A stretch of DNA of 64,000 bases, from assembly GCF_014650595.1 (NCBI RefSeq), contig NZ_BMVG01000003.1, positions 62,001 through 126,000 of the forward strand. The letters are read 5' to 3'. Source of the stretch: Streptomyces alanosinicus (lineage in GTDB: Bacteria; Actinomycetota; Actinomycetes; Streptomycetales; Streptomycetaceae). The notes beneath the pieces were generated by a model. The model saw only the letters and a program-made list of their open reading frames with translations, did no database searches and had not been told where the DNA came from. The position numbers were made by a program, and so were the translations under genes. Positions within the stretch are counted from its first letter, which is position 1; every line of letters starts with the position of its first letter. Shown here piece after piece: positions 55,237 to 63,989 of this stretch.

Positions 55237-55818
55237 TCACGGCACGGTGCGGGAGACGACGTACACCATGGGGTTGCTCGGGTCGGACATGTTCACGACC
55301 ACGTCCTGGGTGGGCGCCGGGTTCTTCTGCGCGTGGGTGAGTCCCCACCAGGGGCCGGGGCCGGTGAAGTGCCAGCCGCTGACCTTCTGGTCGCGGGCGC
55401 CGATGCTGATGTCGTCCTTCTTCAGCTTGTCCCGGCCGGTGCGGATCGTCTGCAGGAAGCTGTCCAGGCCCGCGGCGTTGGTGCGGAACTGCACATAGAG
55501 CCGGCTGGTCTTCCAGTTGTTGGTCTCGTAGAAGGCGACGTAGTCGGCGGGGTGCGGGACGCTCACCTGGTAGAGGCGGCGCTGCACCTTCGACGGGTAG
55601 CCCGCGACGAGGCCGGTCGCCGAGTACTTCGCCTCCTTGTCCTTGCCGCTGTTACGGCTCTGGTTGGCGGAGATCACCAGATAACCGGCCGGGACGCCGA
55701 TCAGCAGGCCGATGATCAGCAGCGTGAGCGCGCGCCGTCTGGCCTTGTGCCCCGTGCCCTCTGCGGGGCGGCGCGGCTCGTCCGGCGGGGCGGCCTGGCG
55801 GGGCAGTGAGGCGATCAT
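55237..55818 (-). CDS. Membrane-anchored protein of unknown function (193 aa)
   Basis: An unrecognised protein with a basic, Pro-rich N-terminus, one transmembrane helix at about residues 32-52 (LTLLIIGLLIGVPAGYLVIS), and an extracellular domain of 140 residues (VSVPHPADYVAFYETNNWKT, SGWHFTGPGPWW, VYVVSRTVP). The ATG overlaps the ROK kinase stop by 4 bp, so it belongs to the sugar operon, although a link with sugar metabolism is not evident. Confidence 0.78.
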   Translation of the reverse strand: MIASLPRQAAPPDEPRRPAEGTGHKARRRALTLLIIGLLIGVPAGYLVISANQSRNSGKDKEAKYSATGLVAGYPSKVQRRLYQVSVPHPADYVAFYETNNWKTSRLYVQFRTNAAGLDSFLQTIRTGRDKLKKDDISIGARDQKVSGWHFTGPGPWWGLTHAQKNPAPTQDVVVNMSDPSNPMVYVVSRTVP

Positions 55819-56960
55819 GCGGAGTCCCTGTCGCGGCGGGCCTGGGCGTACCGCTCGTAGCGCTCGAACCGCTCCACCCGGCGGCGCTTGGCGCGGCGGA
55901 ACCGGCGGGCGACCAGCCGGGCCAGGTCGGCGGCGCCGACCATGCCGGCCTCGGGGCCGAGCTGGGCGCGGGTGATCCGGGCCTCGGGGCGGTAGCCGCG
56001 GCCGGTGAGATGGCGTTTGAAGGCTTCCCGGGCCGGTCCGATGAGCAGGTCGTCGGCGGCCGAGACCCCGCCGCCGATGACGAAGCAGGAGGGGTCGAGG
56101 GCGGCGGCGAGGTTGGCGATGCCGACGCCGAGCCACTGGCCGATGTCCTGGAGCAGCTCGATGCACATGGCATCGCCCTCGCGGGCCAGCTCGGTGATCA
56201 TCGGGCCGGTGATGTCGCCGATGCTGCCCTTGACGTGCTCGATGATGCCGTAGGCGACGGGCGAGTCGGCGGCGGCCAGCTCCCGGGCCTCGCGGACGAG
56301 GGCGTTGCCGGAGCTGTACTGCTCCCAGCAGCCGCGGTTGCCGCACGGGCAGCGGTGCCCGCCGGGGACGACCTGCATATGGCCGAACTCGCCGGCGACG
56401 CCGAACTTGCCCCGCTTGACCTGGCCGTCCTCCAGGATGGCGCCGCCGATGCCGGTACCGAGGGTGATCATGACGAGGTGGTCCTCGCCGCGGCCGGCGC
56501 CGAAGCGCCACTCCGCCCAGGCGGCGGTGTTCGCGTCGTTGTCCACGAGGACCGGCACGGACAGGCGGCCGCTCAGCCGGTCGCGCAGCGGTTCGTTGCG
56601 CCAGGACAGATGGGGTGCGAACAGGACGCGGTTGCGGTCGGCGTCGACCCAGCCGGCGGCGCCGATGCCGACCGCGTGCACATCGTGCCGGTCGGAGAGG
56701 TCCAGGACCAGTTCGACGATGGTGTCCTCGACGACCTTGGGGCTCTTGGACTTGTCCGGGGTCTCCGCGCGGAGCTTCTCCAGGATGTTGCCGTCGGCGT
56801 CCACGACGCCCGCCATGACCTTGGTGCCGCCGATGTCGATGCCGACCGTGGGCACGCGGGGTGCGGTCAGGTGGGAGCGGCGCTCGCGCGTGCCGACGGT
56901 GCGCAGGACCGGGGCGCGGCGGGAGCCGATGGGGGCGGTGAGGTCGCGGTAGGTGCTCAT
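55815..56960 (-). CDS. ROK family sugar kinase (glucokinase-like)
   Basis: A 381-residue kinase. PTVGIDIGGTKVMAGVVDADG is the ATP-binding ROK motif near residue 37, VDNDANTAAWAEW the catalytic Asp region, and GHRCPCGNRGCWEQYSSG the ROK zinc site (CxCGxxGCxE). It would phosphorylate a hexose brought in by the ABC transporter encoded just upstream. The basic C-terminus RRFRRAKRRR is an extra feature. The 34-residue N-terminal extension before the ATP site is longer than usual for glucokinase. Confidence 0.9.
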   Translation of the reverse strand: MSTYRDLTAPIGSRRAPVLRTVGTRERRSHLTAPRVPTVGIDIGGTKVMAGVVDADGNILEKLRAETPDKSKSPKVVEDTIVELVLDLSDRHDVHAVGIGAAGWVDADRNRVLFAPHLSWRNEPLRDRLSGRLSVPVLVDNDANTAAWAEWRFGAGRGEDHLVMITLGTGIGGAILEDGQVKRGKFGVAGEFGHMQVVPGGHRCPCGNRGCWEQYSSGNALVREARELAAADSPVAYGIIEHVKGSIGDITGPMITELAREGDAMCIELLQDIGQWLGVGIANLAAALDPSCFVIGGGVSAADDLLIGPAREAFKRHLTGRGYRPEARITRAQLGPEAGMVGAADLARLVARRFRRAKRRRVERFERYERYAQARRDRDSA

Positions 56961-57045
56961 CGTTTGTCGATTCTGCCTCACCGCCGGTAGGGGTGCTGTA
57001 CGGGCAAGGAGAGGGGGCGCGCGAGCACGGCCGGCTCGCGGGTGC

Positions 57046-57103
57046 GTCGTGGCTCGTCGCGCCCCGCTGCGGAGCCGCACATCGGCACAGCCCCGCGCCC
57101 CGT
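57046..57103 (+). repeat. Interspersed repeat, copy B (Streptomyces intergenic element)
   Basis: GTCGTGGCTCGTCGCGCCCC, GCTGCGGAGCCGCA and CACAGCCCCGCGCCCCGT follow each other here, matching copy A at 31602-31658 (opposite strand). It fills the gap between the ATPase gene and the ROK kinase and reaches the ATPase stop codon. Confidence 0.65.
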
Positions 57104-57894
57104 CAGCTTCGCCGCAGTTCGTGGACCAGAGCCTCCAGGTCGGATCCCCCGGCCATCTGCTTCGTCAGCTCGTCCAGCGTGATCTCGTCCCGCGTGTAAC
57201 GGCCCACCATCGTGCCCCTCCGCAGGAGTACGAAGCGGTCGCCCACCAGGTACGCGTGGTGAGGGTTGTGGGTGATCAAGACAACGCCCAGGCCCTCGTC
57301 GCGTGCTGCGGCCACATATTTGAGGACCACACCGGACTGCTTCACGCCCAGTGCGGCCGTCGGCTCGTCGAGAACGAGGACCTTCGCGCCGAAATGGACC
57401 GCGCGGGCGATCGCCACGCACTGGCGTTCGCCGCCGGAGAGGGTGCCGATGGGCTGGTCGACATCGCGGAGGTCGATGCCCATGCGCAGCAGGGCCTCGC
57501 GGGTGGTGCGCCGCATGAGGCCGGTGTCCAGGCGCTTGAAGGGGCCGACACCCTTCCTGGGCTCGGAGCCCAGGAAGAAGTTGCGCCAGACCGGCATCAG
57601 CGGGACGACGGCCAGGTCCTGGTAGACCGTGGCGATGCCGCGGTCCAGGGCCTCGCGCGGGGAGTCGAGGCGGGTCTCCTCGCCCTCGATGCGCAGGGTG
57701 CCGGCGTCGTGCCGGTGCAGGCCCGCGATCATCTTGATCAACGTCGACTTGCCGGCGCCGTTGTCGCCGAGGACGCAGGTGATCTCGCCGGCGTGGACCT
57801 CCAGGGAGACGCCGTCCAGGGCGCGGACGTTGCCGTACTGCTTGCCGGCGCCGGTCAGCTCGACCAGCGCTGTGCGCTCGGTGGTCTCGGTCAT
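57103..57894 (-). CDS. Sugar ABC transporter ATP-binding protein (single-domain)
   Basis: A 263-residue nucleotide-binding subunit with [16 protein letters not shown] (Walker A), [15 protein letters not shown] (signature), [15 protein letters not shown] (Walker B) and [14 protein letters not shown]. Most ribose/xylose-type systems use a duplicated ATPase of about 500 residues; this is a single half, as in FrcA-like systems, and should work as a homodimer. It overlaps the permease gene by 4 bp. Confidence 0.92.
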   Translation of the reverse strand: MTETTERTALVELTGAGKQYGNVRALDGVSLEVHAGEITCVLGDNGAGKSTLIKMIAGLHRHDAGTLRIEGEETRLDSPREALDRGIATVYQDLAVVPLMPVWRNFFLGSEPRKGVGPFKRLDTGLMRRTTREALLRMGIDLRDVDQPIGTLSGGERQCVAIARAVHFGAKVLVLDEPTAALGVKQSGVVLKYVAAARDEGLGVVLITHNPHHAYLVGDRFVLLRRGTMVGRYTRDEITLDELTKQMAGGSDLEALVHELRRS

Positions 57895-58922
57895 GTCGTC
57901 GCCTCCGCGCGCTTCTTGACCCAGGCGTTGAGCAGGGTCGCGAGGAGCAGCATCGCTCCGAGGAAGAACTTGAACCAGTCGGGGTTCCACTCGGCGAAGA
58001 CGATGCCCTTGCTGGTCATGCCGAAGAGGAGGGCACCCACGGCGGAGCCGATCGCGCTGCCGTAGCCGCCGGTGATCAGACAGCCGCCGATGACGGCCGC
58101 GATGATGTAGATCAGCTCGTTGCCGACGCCCTCGCCGGACTGGACGGCGTCGAAGGAGAAGAGCAGGTGCTGGCCGGAGATCCAGGCGCCGAACGCGACG
58201 CCCATGTAGAGGCCGATCTTGGTCTTGGCGACGGGGACGCCGACCGCGCGGGCCGCGTCCTCGTTGCCGCCGACGGCGAAGATCCAGTTTCCGGCGCGGG
58301 TGCGCAGCAGGATCCAGGAGGCGAGGGCGACCAGGACGAGCCACCACAGGATCGTGACCTTGACGTCGACGCCGCCGACGGTGAGGGTCGAGGCGAAGAG
58401 GGCGTGGGCCGCGGGGAAGCCCTCCATGTCTGCGATGGTCTTCGTCGACACCGTGCCGTCGATCAGCTTGGTGAAGCCGAGGTTCATGCCGGTCAGCATC
58501 AGGAAGGTGCCCAGCGTGATGATGAAGCTGGGCAGCTTGGTGCGGGTGAGCATGAAGCCGTTGAAGGCGCCGACGGCGAGGGTGACCAGGAGGGACACGC
58601 CCACGCCGACCCAGGTGTTCGCCGTCAACTGGTAGCTGAACATCGAGGAGATCAGCGCCGAGGATGTCACGAGGACACCGGCCGACAGGTCGAACTCGCC
58701 GCCGATCATCAGCAGGGCCACGGGGACCGCCATGATGCCGATGGTCGAGGAGGCGTACAGGACCGTGCTGAGGCTGGAGGCGTTGAGGAAGCCGTCGGCG
58801 GCGAAGGCGAAGAAGAGGAAGACGGCGAGCGCGCCGACCACCGAGCCCAGTTCCGGCCGGGAGAGCAGCAGCTTCCGCAGCGGCGAGCTCCGCAGAATCC
58901 TTTCATCGGCGGCTGTGCTCAT
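57891..58922 (-). CDS. Sugar ABC transporter permease (RbsC/FrcC type)
   Basis: A 343-residue permease of the carbohydrate uptake transporter-2 family with about ten helices. Typical segments are [20 protein letters not shown] and [25 protein letters not shown]. Overlaps of 4 bp with both neighbours show a tightly coupled operon with the binding protein and ATPase. Confidence 0.93.
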   Translation of the reverse strand: MSTAADERILRSSPLRKLLLSRPELGSVVGALAVFLFFAFAADGFLNASSLSTVLYASSTIGIMAVPVALLMIGGEFDLSAGVLVTSSALISSMFSYQLTANTWVGVGVSLLVTLAVGAFNGFMLTRTKLPSFIITLGTFLMLTGMNLGFTKLIDGTVSTKTIADMEGFPAAHALFASTLTVGGVDVKVTILWWLVLVALASWILLRTRAGNWIFAVGGNEDAARAVGVPVAKTKIGLYMGVAFGAWISGQHLLFSFDAVQSGEGVGNELIYIIAAVIGGCLITGGYGSAIGSAVGALLFGMTSKGIVFAEWNPDWFKFFLGAMLLLATLLNAWVKKRAEATT

Positions 58923-59923
58923 CGGGTGCCCCGCTCGGTGTACGCGGCCAGCGCGGACGCCTGGTCCTTGGTGATGGTCTGCGGGCCGGTCAGGACCGGC
59001 TTGCCGCCGCCGAGGACATCGCCGTTGTACTTGTAGGCCCACAGCAGGTCGACCGCCTCATAGCCCTGGAGGTACGGCTGCTGGTCCACGGCGAAGCCGA
59101 GGGTGCCGTTCTTCAGCTCGGCGGCGACCTGGGCGTTGAGGTCGAAGGTGTCGATCTCGGCCTTGCTGCCCGCGTCCGCCTTGGCCTTCACGGCGGTGTC
59201 CGCGTACGGCGCTCCGAGCGTCACCACGGCGTCCAGGGACGTGTCGGCCTGGAGCTTGGCCTCGACGGAGGACTGGACGTCGGGCATGTTGGTGCCGTTG
59301 ACGTAGAGCTTCTGCAGGGTGCCGTGGAAGGTCTTGGCAACGCCGTCGCAGCGCTGCTCGTGGCCGACGTTGCCCTGCTCGTGCAGCACGCACAGGGCCT
59401 TCTTCTTCCCGCGCTTGTTCAGCTCGTCGCCGACGGCCTCGCCGGCGATGGTCTCGTCCTGGCCGATGTGGGTGAGGGCGCCGAAGGTCTTGGACTCGGC
59501 GGAGCCGGAGTTCACCGTGATCACCGGGATGCCGGCCTTCTCGGCACGGGCCACGGCGGCCTTCATGGCGTCCGGCTTGGCGAGGGTGACGATGATGCCG
59601 TCGACCTTCTTGTCGACCGCCGCGTCCACCAGCTGGGCCTGCTGCTGGGCCTCGTCGTCGTGCGAGTACAGGAAGTTGATGTTGTCCTTGACGGCGGCCT
59701 GCTTGGCGCCGCTCTGCACGATGTCCCAGAAGGTGTCGCCGTCTCCCGAGTGGGTGATCATCGCGAAGGTCCAGCGCGGGGTGTTCACCGCCGCCCTGCC
59801 CTGGGCCGCGGCGGCCTTGCGGGCGTCCTCCGCCCGCTTGCCCCCGGTGCTGCTGCACGCTCCCAGGGACAACGAAAGTGCCCCGGTCAGCGCGATGACT
59901 GCCCAGGTCCGAAACCGTGCCAC
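58919..59923 (-). CDS. Sugar-binding lipoprotein (periplasmic-binding-protein type 1)
   Basis: A 334-residue substrate-binding protein. The signal peptide ends in SLGAC near residue 23, so it is a lipoprotein. The ribose-binding fold shows WTFAMITHSGDGDTFWDIVQSG, VDGIIVTLAKPDAMKAAV and IPVITVNSGSAESK. A GTG at 59923 with GAAGGGG upstream is the start. It is the first structural gene of the operon and lies 198 bp after the GntR regulator gene, with a predicted GntR site in the gap. The 13-bp sequence GCTGTGTTCCAGC occurs twice in this leader (59943 and 59957). Confidence 0.9.
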   Translation of the reverse strand: MARFRTWAVIALTGALSLSLGACSSTGGKRAEDARKAAAAQGRAAVNTPRWTFAMITHSGDGDTFWDIVQSGAKQAAVKDNINFLYSHDDEAQQQAQLVDAAVDKKVDGIIVTLAKPDAMKAAVARAEKAGIPVITVNSGSAESKTFGALTHIGQDETIAGEAVGDELNKRGKKKALCVLHEQGNVGHEQRCDGVAKTFHGTLQKLYVNGTNMPDVQSSVEAKLQADTSLDAVVTLGAPYADTAVKAKADAGSKAEIDTFDLNAQVAAELKNGTLGFAVDQQPYLQGYEAVDLLWAYKYNGDVLGGGKPVLTGPQTITKDQASALAAYTERGTR

Positions 59924-60087
59924 GAGGCGGTGCCCCTTCTTGCTGTGTTCCAGCTCGCTGTGTTCCAGCGGATCGCTGGGTGCCGACGGACGAGAGGGGC
60001 CACCGCATTTCTCGGCAGCCCCAAACGCTCCAGTATCGAACACGGGTAACACCCATGACACAGCCGGGGAGCGCCTGCCCGTTCGAT

Positions 60088-60097
60088 TGTCCGGACA
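60088..60097. promoter_or_regulatory. Predicted GntR operator TGTCCGGACA (site 1)
   Basis: A perfect 10-bp palindrome inside CGATTGTCCGGACAT, about 165 bp upstream of the binding-protein gene and between it and the end of gntR. The same 15-bp string recurs at site 2 (60938). Two identical copies in the two intergenic regions of one locus make a regulatory site likely. Confidence 0.7.
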
Positions 60098-60121
60098 TTG
60101 CGACGAAATCGGGGGCGGCGG

Positions 60122-60886
60122 TCAGGGGCGGACGAGCAACTGGAACTCGAAGGAGTAGCGCGTCGGACGGTAGATGTGGTCGCCGAACTCGACCGCGCGG
60201 CCGGTGTCGTCGAAGGTCGTGCGCTGCATGGTGAGCAGCGGGGCGCCCTCGGCCTCGGCGAGCCGCTCGGCCTCGGCGGCCGTGGCCGAGCGGGCGCCGA
60301 TGGACTGGCGGGCGCTGTGCAGGGTGATGCCGGCGGAGCGCATCAGCCGGTACAGGCCGGTGGCCTCCAGCTGCTCGGTGCCCAGGTCGAGCAGGCCCGT
60401 CGGGAGGTGGTTGACCAGGTACGCCATCGGCTCGCCGTGGGCGAGGCGCAGCCGCTCGACGCGGTGCACATCGCCGCCCTCGGGGACACCGAGCGCGGCG
60501 GCGACGGCGGCGGAGGCCGGCAGCACGGTGTTGACCAGCACCTTGGTCGCGGGGCGCTGGCCGGCCGCCTCCAGGTCGTCGTAGAGGCTGCTCAGCTCCA
60601 GCGGGCGCTTGACCTGGCTGTGCACCACCTGCGTACCGACGCCGCGGCGGCGCACGAGGAGCCCCTTGTCGACGAGGGACTGGATGGCCTGGCGGACGGT
60701 CGGCCGGGACAGACCGAGCCGCGCGGCCAGCTCGATCTCGTTGCCCAGCAGACTGCCCGGGGTGAGGTTGCCGTGCTCGATGGCGGCTTCCAGCTGCTGG
60801 GAGAGCTGGAAGTACAGCGGCACCGGGGAGCTACGGTCCACACTGAGGTCGAGCGAGACGGTCGGGTCCACATCTGGTTTCGGCAC
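60122..60886 (-). CDS. GntR family regulator (HutC/UTRA type)
   Basis: A 254-residue regulator. The winged helix is LLGNEIELAARLGLSRPTVR and following residues (about 45-85); the C-terminal UTRA effector domain (about 105-250) has VERLRLAHGEPMAYLVNHLP and FGDHIYRPTRYSFEFQLL. UTRA domains typically bind phosphorylated sugars or similar small molecules. The start is GTG. Two TGTCCGGACA palindromes flank its gene, one on the side of the ABC operon and one between it and the divergent dehydrogenase, so it probably controls both and itself. Confidence 0.92.
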   Translation of the reverse strand: MPKPDVDPTVSLDLSVDRSSPVPLYFQLSQQLEAAIEHGNLTPGSLLGNEIELAARLGLSRPTVRQAIQSLVDKGLLVRRRGVGTQVVHSQVKRPLELSSLYDDLEAAGQRPATKVLVNTVLPASAAVAAALGVPEGGDVHRVERLRLAHGEPMAYLVNHLPTGLLDLGTEQLEATGLYRLMRSAGITLHSARQSIGARSATAAEAERLAEAEGAPLLTMQRTTFDDTGRAVEFGDHIYRPTRYSFEFQLLVRP

Positions 60887-60937
60887 GGACTTGAGCGTAG
60901 CCGTGTGATCGGTTGACGGGAAGTTGTGTAGTCCGAT

Positions 60938-60947
60938 TGTCCGGACA
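60938..60947. promoter_or_regulatory. Predicted GntR operator TGTCCGGACA (site 2) with adjacent -35
   Basis: Second copy of CGATTGTCCGGACAT, in the 103-bp divergent region between gntR and the dehydrogenase. It ends 7 bp before a consensus -35 TTGACA (60955-60960) for the plus-strand gene; with 16-17 bp spacing a weak -10 (TCACTT) puts the start of transcription near the ATG at 60990, so that mRNA may be leaderless. Confidence 0.7.
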
Positions 60948-60989
60948 TACGCATTGACAGCATGCGGGCTTCGCCCTCACTTTGATTCC

Positions 60990-62012
60990 ATGCGCATCGG
61001 GGTCATCGGTACGGGCCGCATCGGCACCCTTCACGCGAGAACGCTCAGCCGCCACCGTGATGTCGGATCGCTGATCCTGACGGACGCGGATCCGGCACGG
61101 GCGCAGGGCCTGGCGCACCGGCTGGGCGAGACGGCGGCGCCAGGGATGGACGAGATCTTCACCTGGGGCGTGGACGCGGTGGTGATCACCACGGCGACGT
61201 CGGCCCACGCCGAACTGATCGGTCGGGCAGCCCGCTCGGGACTGCCGGTCTTCTGCGAGAAGCCGATCGCGCTCGACCTGCCGGGCACCCTGCAGGCGCT
61301 CGCCGAGGTGGAGAAGGCCGGAACAATTCTGCAGATGGGGTTCCAGCGGCGCTTCGATCCCGGATACGCGGGCGCGCGCGAGGCCGTGCGCGCGGGACGG
61401 CTCGGCCGGCTGCACACCGTGCGCGCGCTGACCTGTGACCAGTCCCCTCCCCCGGCCGAGTGGCTGCCGCTGTCCGGCGGGCTGTTCCGGGACACCCTGA
61501 TCCATGATTTCGATGTGCTGCGGTGGGTGACGGGCCGTGAGGTGAGCGAGGCGTACGCCACCGGGTCGGACCGCGGGCCCGCGATGTTCCGCGAGAGCGG
61601 CGACGTCGACACGGGCGCGGCGCTGCTCACGCTGGACGACGGCACGCTCGCCTCGGCCTCGGCGGCCCGGCTGAACGGCGCCGGCTACGACGTACGCATG
61701 GAGCTGGCCGGGGAGCGGGACACGATCGTGGTGGGCCTGGACGACCGTACGCCGCTCGCGTCCACCGAGCCGACCGGGCCGCCGCCCGCGGACAAGCCGT
61801 GGACGGGTTTCCTGGAGCGGTTCGGGCCCGCGTACGAGGCCGAGCTGAACGCCTTCGTGGACGTGGTGCGCGGCGAGCGCCCCAACCCGTGTGACGGCCG
61901 GGAGGCGCTGCAGGCCCTGCGGATCGCCGAGGCCTGCGAACGCTCCCGCCGCGAGCACCGCCCGGTGGCACTCGCGGAGATCCCGGACCGGGCGCGGGCG
62001 TCGCACGGCTGA
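60990..62012 (+). CDS. Gfo/Idh/MocA family dehydrogenase (inositol 2-dehydrogenase-like)
   Basis: A 340-residue NAD(P)-dependent sugar/cyclitol dehydrogenase. MRIGVIGTGRIGTLHARTL is the Rossmann motif; LPVFCEKPIALDL holds the catalytic-site Lys in EKP; GLFRDTLIHDFDVLRWV supplies the conserved Asp/His. Members oxidise myo-inositol or sugar hydroxyls. The ATG at 60990 begins the Rossmann fold and has no ribosome site. Divergence from gntR and the shared operator tie it to the ABC transporter and ROK kinase. Confidence 0.92.
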   Translation: MRIGVIGTGRIGTLHARTLSRHRDVGSLILTDADPARAQGLAHRLGETAAPGMDEIFTWGVDAVVITTATSAHAELIGRAARSGLPVFCEKPIALDLPGTLQALAEVEKAGTILQMGFQRRFDPGYAGAREAVRAGRLGRLHTVRALTCDQSPPPAEWLPLSGGLFRDTLIHDFDVLRWVTGREVSEAYATGSDRGPAMFRESGDVDTGAALLTLDDGTLASASAARLNGAGYDVRMELAGERDTIVVGLDDRTPLASTEPTGPPPADKPWTGFLERFGPAYEAELNAFVDVVRGERPNPCDGREALQALRIAEACERSRREHRPVALAEIPDRARASHG

Positions 62013-62083
62013 GCACGCCGCGGCCGGCCGCCCCGGCCCGCCGCCTCGGCGGCGCCGGCGGAGCACCTGCGGGCCGGCCGGTG

Positions 62084-63265
62084 TCACCAGCGGAGCCGGA
62101 GGGTGCGGGGGCCTCTCATCAGAAGGCCGGGGAGCCAGTCCTCGGGGTGGGTGTCGAGGGCCAGGGCGGGAGCCCGGCGCAGCAGGGTGCCGATGGCCGT
62201 GCGGCCCTCCAGACGGGCCAGAGGCGCGCCCAGGCAGAAGTGGATGCCGTGGCCGAAGGCGAGATGGCCGCGCGGATCGCGGCGGATGTCGAAGCGGTCC
62301 GGTTCGGCGTAGCGGGCGGCGTCCCGCTGGGATGCGGTGAGGCCGACCATCACATGGTCGCCCTGTTCGATCGGGACACCGGCGATCTCCAGGGGCTCGG
62401 CGGCATAGCGGAACGTGGCGGTCTGCACCGGGCCGTCGTAGCGCAGCATCTCCTCGATCGCGCCGTCCAGCAGGCCCATGTCTGCGTGCAGGGCGGCGAG
62501 TTGGTCGGGGTGGGTGAGCAGGGCCAGGAGGCCGTTGCCGATCAAATTGACGGTGGTCTCGTGGCCGGCGACCAGCAACAGGAAGGCCATGCCGCGCAGT
62601 TCCTCGGGCGAGAGCCGGTCGCCGTCCTCGGCGGTGGTGCGGATCAGGTCGCTGAGCAGGTCGTCGGCCGGACCGGAGGACCGCTTGTCCGCGATCAGCT
62701 CCGTCAGGTACTCGGCGAGGCGGACGACCGCGGCCTCTCCGCTCTGCGTGGTGGTCGGGGCGACCGTCTCCGTCGAGATCTTGCGGAACTCCTCGCGGTC
62801 GATCTCGGGGACGCCGAGCAGCTCGCAGATGACGGTGATGGGCAGTGGGTAGGCGTAGGACGCGATGAGGTCGGCGCGGCCGGCCGGGAGCATCTCGTCC
62901 AGCAGGTCGTCGGTGATCTGCTGGACGCGCGGGCGCAGCCGCTCCACCCGCCGCATCGTGAACGCGCGGGTGACGAGGGCGCGCAGGCGGGTGTGGTGCG
63001 GCGGATCGACCGTCAGCAGGTGCGGGCCGATCAGGTCCTCGGTGAGGAAACGCACACCGATCTTGCTGTCGTCCTTGGAGAGGCGGGGGTCGGCGAGTGC
63101 GGCGCGGGCCTCTTCGTACCCGACGACGAGCCAGCTCACGTAGTCCGCGTCGGCGCCCGGTGGCCGGACGAGGTGGACCGGACCCTGCTCGCGCAGACGC
63201 GCGTACACCGTGTGCGGATCGCGGCGCAGTTCGTCGCCGTACTCCCCCAGATCGATCCGTTCCAT
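62084..63265 (-). CDS. Cytochrome P450
   Basis: A 393-residue soluble P450. The I-helix has LLLVAGHETTVN with the oxygen-activating Thr, the ExxR motif is EEMLR, and the haem loop is FGHGIHFCLGAPLAR with the Cys ligand. It resembles CYP107/CYP105-like actinomycete hydroxylases. No ferredoxin or biosynthetic neighbours are seen, so its substrate and partner are unknown. The start MERIDLGEY at 63265 follows GGGAAGG closely (2-bp spacing); the open frame upstream shows no P450 similarity. Confidence 0.93.
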   Translation of the reverse strand: MERIDLGEYGDELRRDPHTVYARLREQGPVHLVRPPGADADYVSWLVVGYEEARAALADPRLSKDDSKIGVRFLTEDLIGPHLLTVDPPHHTRLRALVTRAFTMRRVERLRPRVQQITDDLLDEMLPAGRADLIASYAYPLPITVICELLGVPEIDREEFRKISTETVAPTTTQSGEAAVVRLAEYLTELIADKRSSGPADDLLSDLIRTTAEDGDRLSPEELRGMAFLLLVAGHETTVNLIGNGLLALLTHPDQLAALHADMGLLDGAIEEMLRYDGPVQTATFRYAAEPLEIAGVPIEQGDHVMVGLTASQRDAARYAEPDRFDIRRDPRGHLAFGHGIHFCLGAPLARLEGRTAIGTLLRRAPALALDTHPEDWLPGLLMRGPRTLRLRW

Positions 63266-63317
63266 GACCTTCCCGTCCTCCCCTAGGGCGTGTTGCGACA
63301 ACGTCCGGGGCGCGCGA

Positions 63318-63989
63318 TCAGTGCCCGTCGTCCTCCAGGAGGCCTGCGTCGTACGCGAGCAGGGCGATCTGTACGCGGTTGTCGAGGCCGAGCTTGGCGA
63401 GGATGCGGGAGACATGGGTCTTGACGGTGGCCACGCTCATGTACAGCTCGGCGGCGATCGCGGCGTTGGCGAGGCCACGGCCGACGACGACGGCGACCTC
63501 GCGCTCGCGGTCGTTGAGGACGGCGAGGCGTTCACGCGCGCGTGCCTGGCGCGCGTCGGCGGCGCCGCCGGCCGCGTGCCGCATCAACTGCCGGGTGACG
63601 GCGGGCGACAGCACGGGGTCGCCGGCCGCGACCCGGCGCACGGCGTCGACGATCTCGGCGGGCGGGGTGTCCTTGAGGACGAATCCGGCGGCTCCCGCGC
63701 GCAGGGCGTGCAGCACCTGTTCGTCGGCGTGGAAGGTGGTGAGGACCACGACCTGCGGGGCGTCGGCCCGTGCGCGCAGCCGCTCGGTCGCGGTGAGGCC
63801 GTCCACCGAGGGCATCCGGATGTCCATGAGGACGACGTCGGGCCGGGTGCGCGCGACGAGTTCCTCGGCCTCCCCGCCGTCCGCGGCCTCCCCGACGATC
63901 TCGATGTCGGCGGCTCCGCCGATCATGAGGGCGAGCCCGGCCCGGACCAGCGGGTCGTCGTCGACGAGGAGGAGTCTGATCGGCGTCAT
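63318..63989 (-). CDS. Response regulator, NarL/LuxR family
   Basis: A 223-residue regulator: receiver with LLVDDDPLVRAG, phospho-acceptor Asp in PDVVLMDIRMPSVDG and Lys in FVLKDTPPAE; then the LuxR HTH REREVAVVVGRGLANAAIAAEL. The ATG at 63989 is 11 bp from the window edge. Such regulators usually have a kinase gene immediately upstream, here beyond the window. It is not adjacent to any obvious target; the P450 lies 52 bp downstream and may be unrelated. Confidence 0.92.
   Translation of the reverse strand: MTPIRLLLVDDDPLVRAGLALMIGGAADIEIVGEAADGGEAEELVARTRPDVVLMDIRMPSVDGLTATERLRARADAPQVVVLTTFHADEQVLHALRAGAAGFVLKDTPPAEIVDAVRRVAAGDPVLSPAVTRQLMRHAAGGAADARQARARERLAVLNDREREVAVVVGRGLANAAIAAELYMSVATVKTHVSRILAKLGLDNRVQIALLAYDAGLLEDDGH

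Noticed and set aside
55237..62012. Myo-inositol catabolic locus
   Set aside because: A dehydrogenase and ABC importer are present but no iolB, C, D or E homologues; the sugar is left open.
62084..63265. Secondary-metabolite gene cluster around the P450
   Set aside because: No core synthase, ferredoxin or tailoring neighbours in the window.
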